This document shows positions 59,299-64,000 of a stretch of 64,000 nt of DNA, piece by piece (position 1 is the stretch's first letter; the number at the start of each line of letters is the position of its first letter). This DNA comes from Paenibacillus_L residui. GTDB taxonomy: Bacteria > Bacillota > Bacilli > Paenibacillales > NBRC-103111. The position numbers and the translations under genes were made by a program. Under the pieces are notes generated by a model. It saw only the letters and a program-made list of their open reading frames with translations. It searched no databases and was not told the origin of the DNA. Where the stretch lies: NCBI RefSeq assembly GCF_042677205.1, contig NZ_JBHTIU010000012.1, positions 62,001 through 126,000 on the forward strand. The letters run 5' to 3'.

Positions 59299-59543
59299 CT
59301 AATCTCCCCTCGTGCTTGAATGATAGATTAATAGCTTCCTAATAGAATAACCTTAGTGTCTCCCTCGGCAGAATGATGAAGCTTCGAATCACCGCCTCGT
59401 CTATTGTACCACATCACCGGAAATGGGAATCTATCCCTTAAGCCCCATTTTGGCCCACATGCCGCTAAAGGGGGTTATTTCGTAGTACCGAATGCCTATC
59501 CCGGCCGCAATCTATGCCCAAAATGTCCGATTCGTTAGGCATA

Positions 59544-59572
59544 CTAAAAAAACGCGGGCAGCGTCCCGCGTT
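59544..59572 (-). terminator. orphan intrinsic terminator
   Basis: On the minus strand AACGCGGG / CCCGCGTT with a six-base loop, then TTTTTTT. No gene ends here on either strand, so it may mark the end of a short untranslated RNA transcribed leftward from about 59740. The region between 59573 and 59740 has no ribosome site or coding signal I trust. Confidence 0.6.
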
Positions 59573-59743
59573 TGAATATTCCTTGGAATCTGATCAACCG
59601 ATTCACGGTCCGGCCTATTTCCAAACCTATTGACGTTCTTTCCCGACGAAATCGGACGAAAACTAAAATTCAATCCGTCAAGCGTCAGATAGGTGTGGCG
59701 GATCGATAATCTCGGCCTCTGAAGTTGTTGCCCGGTCATCCAA

Positions 59744-59772
59744 TTGACAAAACGAATAAATAAGGATAAAAT
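59744..59772 (+). promoter_or_regulatory. strong sigma-A promoter of the two-gene unknown operon
   Basis: Perfect TTGACA at 59744-59749 and TAAAAT at 59767-59772, spacer 17. The leader to the ATG at 59878 is about 100 bases, very AT-rich, with T-tracts. Confidence 0.75.
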
Positions 59773-59877
59773 AATTATTCAATAATTTAATCTAGATATT
59801 ATAACACAATAATTTCTTTTTGTCAATAGTTTTTTTGTTTTAGTTTTTTATTCACCTGACCAAGGGAGGGAAATTTC

Positions 59878-60345
59878 ATGCGGTTATCACGCTTATTCCA
59901 CTCTTTGAACCAAACGGCTCAGGAGCAGGCAGTAATGGAGATTCTGGAACTTAATGAGAAGACCGCGCCGTTCGGTTTGATGCTGACGCCGGAGGAAGCC
60001 GCCCAAATGATCCATGTCAGAAATCAACTGCTTTACAGTTATGGCCGAGTAGAGTTGGGCTTCGAGGTCATCCGATCGTTAATCGACGGTTTTGCAGCCT
60101 CGCCCTATATAAACGACGAGAATTATGTCCCGACTCTAAATGAGCTGCAAGAGATTTTTTATTATCTAAAGAATGAAACGGAAGATCAGATCGGTGACGC
60201 CAGGCTGGTGGAAATCATGAGACAGCTCTTCGACGAGGAAAGCGGAGGCTCGTTGGAGCTGCTGAAGAGCAATCTGGAAGAGTACGCTTACCATTACAGA
60301 AGAGAAATGCAGCACAATGAATTTCTGCCAAAGGAGGAGGAATAA
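59878..60345 (+). CDS. protein of unknown function, first of a pair (DUF6323-like)
   Basis: 155 aa, soluble, helical, acidic. Sequence blocks such as NEKTAPFGLMLTPEEAAQMIHVRNQLLYSYGRVELGFEVIRSLIDGFAASPYINDENYVPTLNELQEIFYYLKNE look like DUF6323 from memory; not verified. AAGGGAGG lies before ATG. Followed three bases later by a 477-aa unknown gene, so they are certainly co-translated. A strong constitutive-looking promoter precedes. No enzymatic motif seen. Confidence 0.75.
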   Translation: MRLSRLFHSLNQTAQEQAVMEILELNEKTAPFGLMLTPEEAAQMIHVRNQLLYSYGRVELGFEVIRSLIDGFAASPYINDENYVPTLNELQEIFYYLKNETEDQIGDARLVEIMRQLFDEESGGSLELLKSNLEEYAYHYRREMQHNEFLPKEEE

Positions 60346-60347
60346 GC

Positions 60348-61781
60348 TTGAAGGGTCCAAACGGGCTGCCATCGCACATGACTCCGGTACGGATAAGGCC
60401 GAAGAACCTTAAGCCGAACCAGTACACGATATCCCTTATGGAGGATGGGTTGCGTTCAGGGCTGCTTAACCAACAGGAAGTTTACAGCATACAAAACCGC
60501 CTAATGATTATTTTGCAGAGTCTCATAGCACGCTATACGCAAGGAGAAAGCTCCTCGGTAGCTGCGGAAACGGCAGAAAGCCTCCTATCCTCCATCATGT
60601 ATGCAATAGACGCGTATATGCAGAGCATCGAACATCCGGACCAAGCGATCACCTGTTTAAAAACCGGAAGTCTTCAAAAAATTTACGAAGCAGGAGTTGA
60701 ACGGGTGCGTCAGTGCTTCGAAGATACTAAACAGCTATATCGGGAAGTCAGACGCAATAAGCTGGATGTCCCGGTGGACGCTTATAACATGACCATAGAT
60801 GAATCCTTGCCTGTATTTTTCAAGAAATATGAAATTGTCTTCGATGCTCATCAGACGATGGCCAGCATCGACTATCCCTTAGCGATTGATGATATGCGAG
60901 TTCAGGGAGTCTTTTATATGAAGCAGTATTTGGAGCATCTAAAGATCGAAACCCGCTTTTGCCGCATGTTCAGTCAGGCGGATCTTCGTGAGCTGCTGGT
61001 GAATTTCGGGAGAGTGTGCAGATTTGATTACCGAATTGAATTGTTTAATATATTTGAGTTGGTACTGAACAATGCGATTTTTTCGATGCTGTCGGGAGCC
61101 GGTGCCCATCAACTTCAGATTTCAACAGCTTCATTCGAGCGATTAAATCGGCTGCTGTCGGAGACGGACCCTTCACAAGTTTCTTCAATGATTCAAGAAG
61201 CGATCCATCGTCTGCTGCAAGAGCGGCAAATCTGTGACCCTTCATTAGCGGATTACATGAACCGGTGCAAGAAGGAAGTCATACAGCGAATCGTCCATGC
61301 GGCGAAACATAACAGTCTGGAAGCCGTAATCATCACCCGTCAAGAGGAAACAATGAAGCCCATTGCATTTTCTGTTAGCGCAGAGGACCGGATAAGCGAT
61401 GCCGAGCTTCGCCTAATGCTTGAAGAAATCAGACAATTGGAGGATAAGGAAGATAAGGCGAAGCTGATCAAATCGCGACTTCGTTCCCTGCACGACTTTC
61501 TGGATATACTGGAATCCGATTGTCTATATGAAGATGAATACGAAGCACTCTTTGAAACCTTTGGCGATATAGAACTGGCGGTTTTATTCAAAATCGTATT
61601 CTACGAATCAATCCGGAATGATCGAAAGCATTTGTTAACGATCATTAACGATACGGAAGTTAACGGAAGCGAATGGCAGACGTATTTTACTCACTATTTG
61701 AAGAGCTTGAGCCGGAACCGCCTTGGGTCCATTGAACTTCTAATTCATCATATCGATTATCAAGAAATAACTTTTCATTGA
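60348..61781 (+). CDS. protein of unknown function, second of a pair (DUF6179-like)
   Basis: 477 aa from TTG 60348, two bases after the upstream TAA and about nine bases after GGAGGAGG; an ATG ten codons later is a weaker choice. Soluble, largely helical, no signal peptide, no nucleotide-binding or metal motif I recognise. I recall DUF6179 proteins pairing with DUF6323 in Firmicutes, which fits here, but this is memory, not a search. Segments such as NQYTISLMEDGLRSGLLNQQEVYSIQNRLM and QMIHRLLQERQICDPSLADYMNRCKKEVIQRI-like stretches suggest a repeat-helical scaffold. Confidence 0.75.
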   Translation: MKGPNGLPSHMTPVRIRPKNLKPNQYTISLMEDGLRSGLLNQQEVYSIQNRLMIILQSLIARYTQGESSSVAAETAESLLSSIMYAIDAYMQSIEHPDQAITCLKTGSLQKIYEAGVERVRQCFEDTKQLYREVRRNKLDVPVDAYNMTIDESLPVFFKKYEIVFDAHQTMASIDYPLAIDDMRVQGVFYMKQYLEHLKIETRFCRMFSQADLRELLVNFGRVCRFDYRIELFNIFELVLNNAIFSMLSGAGAHQLQISTASFERLNRLLSETDPSQVSSMIQEAIHRLLQERQICDPSLADYMNRCKKEVIQRIVHAAKHNSLEAVIITRQEETMKPIAFSVSAEDRISDAELRLMLEEIRQLEDKEDKAKLIKSRLRSLHDFLDILESDCLYEDEYEALFETFGDIELAVLFKIVFYESIRNDRKHLLTIINDTEVNGSEWQTYFTHYLKSLSRNRLGSIELLIHHIDYQEITFH

Positions 61782-61803
61782 TTATAACCGATTCACAGGT
61801 AAT

Positions 61804-61843
61804 CCCGGCCTATTTTCACACCCGAAAGCAGTGCCGGGGTTTT
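61804..61843 (+). terminator. terminator of the unknown two-gene operon
   Basis: CCCGGC / GCCGGG with a 23-base loop, then GTTTT, 23 bases after the stop codon. Confidence 0.5.
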
Positions 61844-61947
61844 CCCACCTGCCCATCGTTTTCACGAAGAAGTCATGCCATGCTTGGGCTTGAGCGCTAA
61901 TCGCTTCGCAAGTCTTTCCGTCTAAAATTACCATTCCTCTATCCGAA

Positions 61948-62565
61948 TTAACTTACCGCTTCTCTCAGCTTCTCCATGGTCATTCTCTCAATAAACTTCG
62001 AAAATTTCTCTTTCTTTCTGCCGTTTTGCTGAAAAAGCTTAATGAGCTGAAGAATGACCGGGATCAATTGTTCTGCAGCTAGACCCGACATAAACAGAAC
62101 GCCAACGGTGGCTTTCAGGGACTTGCCCTCGCCGCCTACATAAATGTCATACTTGTCTTTCATTTTCACCACGCCAATATCCTTCAGCAATGGTTCGCTC
62201 GTCCCCAAAGCACAGCCAGCATATCCTATCTTCAATGGACTCGGAACTTCATAACCGGCAATGGCGTCACCTAATGCTTTCGCAACATCAAGCCCCGCAT
62301 CCTCGGCCCCCCGGCAAAAATTGCAAGCAATCAAGCTTTTGGTGAAAAATCCGGCCGGGTGAATTTCCAGTCCGGTCTCCCTCAGCTTTTGTTTTACTTC
62401 TTCCAATTGATCTTCTTCCAGTTCCACATACAGTTGTTTAAAGGTGGTCAATTCGATCCTCGCGTCTTCGCCGACAATGGAACCGAGCACAGCCAGCTGT
62501 TCCGGTTTGAATAATGTTCCTCCGATTTCAAAACCGGGAGTGATCGCAAACTTCGTTCTTGACAT
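61948..62565 (-). CDS. nitrite/sulfite reductase-like half-domain protein
   Basis: 205 aa. An N-terminal ferredoxin-like half domain (KFAITPGFEIGGTLFKPEQLAVLGSIVGEDARIELTTFKQLYVEL) is followed by a siroheme/4Fe-4S-type segment: LIACNFCRGAEDAGLDVAKALGDAIAG and PLKIGYAGCALGTSEPLLKDIGVV. Standard enzymes have C-x5-C and C-x3-C; here only Cys81, Cys84 and Cys118 are seen and the fourth place is occupied by Thr. It is far shorter than true reductases (over 500 aa). GGAGGAGAG precedes ATG. Possibly a redox or siroheme-related accessory protein; function unknown. Confidence 0.8.
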   Translation of the reverse strand: MSRTKFAITPGFEIGGTLFKPEQLAVLGSIVGEDARIELTTFKQLYVELEEDQLEEVKQKLRETGLEIHPAGFFTKSLIACNFCRGAEDAGLDVAKALGDAIAGYEVPSPLKIGYAGCALGTSEPLLKDIGVVKMKDKYDIYVGGEGKSLKATVGVLFMSGLAAEQLIPVILQLIKLFQQNGRKKEKFSKFIERMTMEKLREAVS

Positions 62566-62783
62566 TTGTCTCTCCTCCGATATCTATTCACTTCGCCGCT
62601 CGAACCAAGCCGAATGACTCATTTTATTGTTGGAATTCCAATCCCTTTCATTCCCGTGTCTTAACAAGAATGGGATGAAGCATATTTTTTACCTTTGCTA
62701 GTTATTAGGATACCCCCGTATGGTATATTTGTCAATCGGTAATTTCTCTACTCCAACTTAAACTATTTAATGATTGTTAATCC

Positions 62784-62812
62784 TTGACAAAATTCATTCC
62801 ACTCCTCATAAT
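62784..62812 (+). promoter_or_regulatory. promoter of the cation exporter gene
   Basis: Perfect TTGACA (62784-62789) and CATAAT (62807-62812), spacer 17. The predicted start near 62819 falls inside the operator that follows. Confidence 0.75.
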
Positions 62813-62816
62813 GTGA

Positions 62817-62836
62817 ATATGAACATATGCTCATAT
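62817..62836. promoter_or_regulatory. ArsR/SmtB-type operator (CzrA-like)
   Basis: ATATGAACATATGCTCATAT is an imperfect palindrome (ATATGA-A-CATATG-C-TCATAT) just after the -10. This matches the known 12-2-12-style operators of zinc/cobalt-sensing ArsR-family repressors, which control czcD in bacilli. No arsR-type gene is in the window. Confidence 0.7.
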
Positions 62837-62904
62837 ATTAAATTTTGGAGTTGAGTGAATAATAACTTCTTAACAGGCCATTAACCTATCAGGAGGAGAT
62901 TAGA

Positions 62905-63855
62905 ATGCACCATCATCATAACCATCCCCACGACCATGGCCATCACCACCAACACGGGCACGGACATCATCATCACGACCGCAGCAGAGAAGGAAACAAA
63001 AAAGGGTTAACTATTGCTTTGCTCATCACTTCGGGTATTATGCTGCTAGAGTTTTTCGGTGGGTTAATAACGAACAGCCTGGCGCTCTTGTCTGATTCGG
63101 GACATATGCTGAGTGATGCCAGTTCGCTTTTGCTAAGCTTGATTGCCATTTGGTTTGCGACCCGGCCGGCCTCTCCCAACAAAACTTACGGGTTTTACCG
63201 TTTTGAGATTTTAGCCGCTTTGTTTAACGGAGTTACGTTATTTGTCATTGCCGGATTTATTACTTGGGAGGCCATTCAGCGTTTTTACGATCCGCCGACG
63301 GTTGCCAGCGGTTCGATGATGATAATTGCTTCCATCGGGCTTCTCGCCAATTTGTTAAGCGCGTGGACACTGATGCGCAAAGGCGATGTCAAAAACAACG
63401 TCAACCTTCGCAGCGCTTACCTGCATGTGATCGGTGACGCATTGGGCTCTGTAGGTGCTATCCTTGCCGGAATCATCATGCTGTTGTTTGGCTGGTATGC
63501 TGCTGACCCTATTATTTCCGTGCTGGTTGCCTTATTGATCTTGAAAAGCGCTTGGGGAATTATTAAACATACGGTTCATATTTTGATGGAGGGCACGCCG
63601 ATTACTATTGACCAAACGGAAGTGAAAGAAGCTTTGGGAAGCATCGACGGAGTGGTTGATGTACATGATCTGCACATTTGGACGATTACATCGGGACTGG
63701 ATTCATTAAGCTGCCATATCCTCATCGAAGATCATATGGACAGTCAAAAAATTTTACAGGCCGCCATTCACATCATCGAGGAGAAATTTAAGATTCGGCA
63801 TACCACCATTCAAATTGAAACTTCTGCAATTCATCACGAGGAAATGACCGTTTAA
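62905..63855 (+). CDS. czcD: cation diffusion facilitator, zinc exporter CzcD/ZitB type
   Basis: 316 aa. Histidine-rich N-terminus (about 17 His in the first 26 residues) for metal capture, then six membrane helices. Transport-site residues are in SLALLSDSGHMLSDASSLLLSL (HxxxD pattern) and in YLHVIGDALGSVGAILAG (second HxxxD). The C-terminal cytoplasmic metallochaperone-like domain has VVDVHDLHIWTITSGLDSLSCHILIED and FKIRHTTIQIE. It exports Zn2+ (and Co2+/Cd2+ in relatives) by proton exchange. AGGAGGAG lies before ATG. Controlled by the ArsR-type operator upstream. Confidence 0.95.
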   Translation: MHHHHNHPHDHGHHHQHGHGHHHHDRSREGNKKGLTIALLITSGIMLLEFFGGLITNSLALLSDSGHMLSDASSLLLSLIAIWFATRPASPNKTYGFYRFEILAALFNGVTLFVIAGFITWEAIQRFYDPPTVASGSMMIIASIGLLANLLSAWTLMRKGDVKNNVNLRSAYLHVIGDALGSVGAILAGIIMLLFGWYAADPIISVLVALLILKSAWGIIKHTVHILMEGTPITIDQTEVKEALGSIDGVVDVHDLHIWTITSGLDSLSCHILIEDHMDSQKILQAAIHIIEEKFKIRHTTIQIETSAIHHEEMTV

Positions 63856-63890
63856 CAGGTTCCGCCGTTTCTAAATATGGTCAACAAAAC

Positions 63891-63932
63891 AGCGTCCCCT
63901 GAACCTTTCTTCATGGGACGCTTTACTTTTTC
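63891..63932 (+). terminator. terminator of czcD
   Basis: AGCGTCCC / GGGACGCT with a 16-base loop, followed by TTACTTTTT, 36 bases after the stop. Confidence 0.8.
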
Positions 63933-64000
63933 AATGTTGATGACGACAACCCATCTGTATTTAATTTGTCAGGGCTAGTTTTAATTAATTGTAAAATTGA

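Noticed and set aside
59512..59739. 75-codon minus-strand frame
   Set aside because: It reads straight through a strong intrinsic terminator and has no ribosome site; an untranslated RNA is more plausible.

Overview
The window looks like a chromosomal piece of a spore-forming, low-to-mid GC Firmicute, most likely a Paenibacillus-type bacillus. Supporting signs are Bacillus-type fad and etf genes, a GerA-type spore germination operon, two KinA/KinE-like PAS histidine kinases, a T-box leader on proS, strong GGAGG-type ribosome binding sites, TTG starts, and roughly balanced base composition. There are no rRNA or tRNA genes and no CRISPR array that I can see. The genus is an inference.

Layout. 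1-8.6 kb (minus strand): fatty acid beta-oxidation. etfB-etfA-lcfA form one run and fadN-fadA-fadE (fadE cut by the window edge) another, with a TetR-type palindrome in front of fadN. 8.6-10.2 kb: a gene-free repeat field holding a heptanucleotide tandem repeat and two arrays, in opposite orientation, that share a GGGATAACAG core. 10.2-13.3 kb: an orphan sporulation-type kinase and trhO (tRNA U34 hydroxylation). 13.4-19.4 kb: an Lpl-type carbohydrate ABC importer (two permeases, lipoprotein) with an AraC/Cache regulator. 19.5-23.3 kb: a gerB-gerA-gerC germinant receptor operon in which gerB and gerC each carry a single-base frameshift at a homopolymer. 23.4-28.5 kb: a ManNAc-type amino sugar set (ROK kinase, nanE, RpiR regulator) translationally coupled to a four-PAS histidine kinase. 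28.7-33.7 kb: aldo/keto reductase, a small unknown gene, an EcsC protein, an MFS exporter and a sugar isomerase with a cre-like site. 34.3-36.2 kb: nagB-nagA.

36.2-39.0 kb is the most unusual part. A seven-half-unit higher-order repeat array (121-bp period) carrying the same GGGATAACAG core lies upstream of an IS1595-like gene. A single inverted copy of the core lies downstream of it. The gene has an intact zinc ribbon but no recognisable DDE catalytic motifs, and its strong promoter carries two LexA-box-like sites. A separate approximately 46-bp degenerate array and an 88-bp inverted-repeat element follow. This resembles a domesticated transposase living with its own repeat family (analogous to RAYT/REP), possibly SOS-controlled. 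It is the best candidate for an undescribed system.

39.1-42.0 kb: SIS sugar isomerase/deaminase, DeoR repressor and second ROK kinase (amino sugar use). 42.1-48.4 kb: a six-gene operon of unknown substrate (NAD-epimerase-like, DHDPS-like aldolase, two-subunit L-serine dehydratase, M20 amidohydrolase, and a GGDEF-like domain fused to a helix-turn-helix). 48.7 kb: TIGR01777 epimerase. 49.9-55.6 kb: a complete Opp/Dpp peptide importer ending in a perfect 66-bp tandem duplication. 55.7-57.8 kb: T-box-controlled proS. 57.9-59.3 kb: a UDP-sugar pyrophosphorylase. 59.9-61.8 kb: a two-gene operon of unknown function. 61.9-62.6 kb: a nitrite/sulfite reductase-like half domain. 62.9-63.9 kb: czcD-type zinc exporter behind an ArsR-type operator.

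The metabolic theme is scavenging: peptides, carbohydrates, amino sugars (nanE, nagA, nagB, two ROK kinases, SIS) and fatty acids, together with sporulation and germination sensing.
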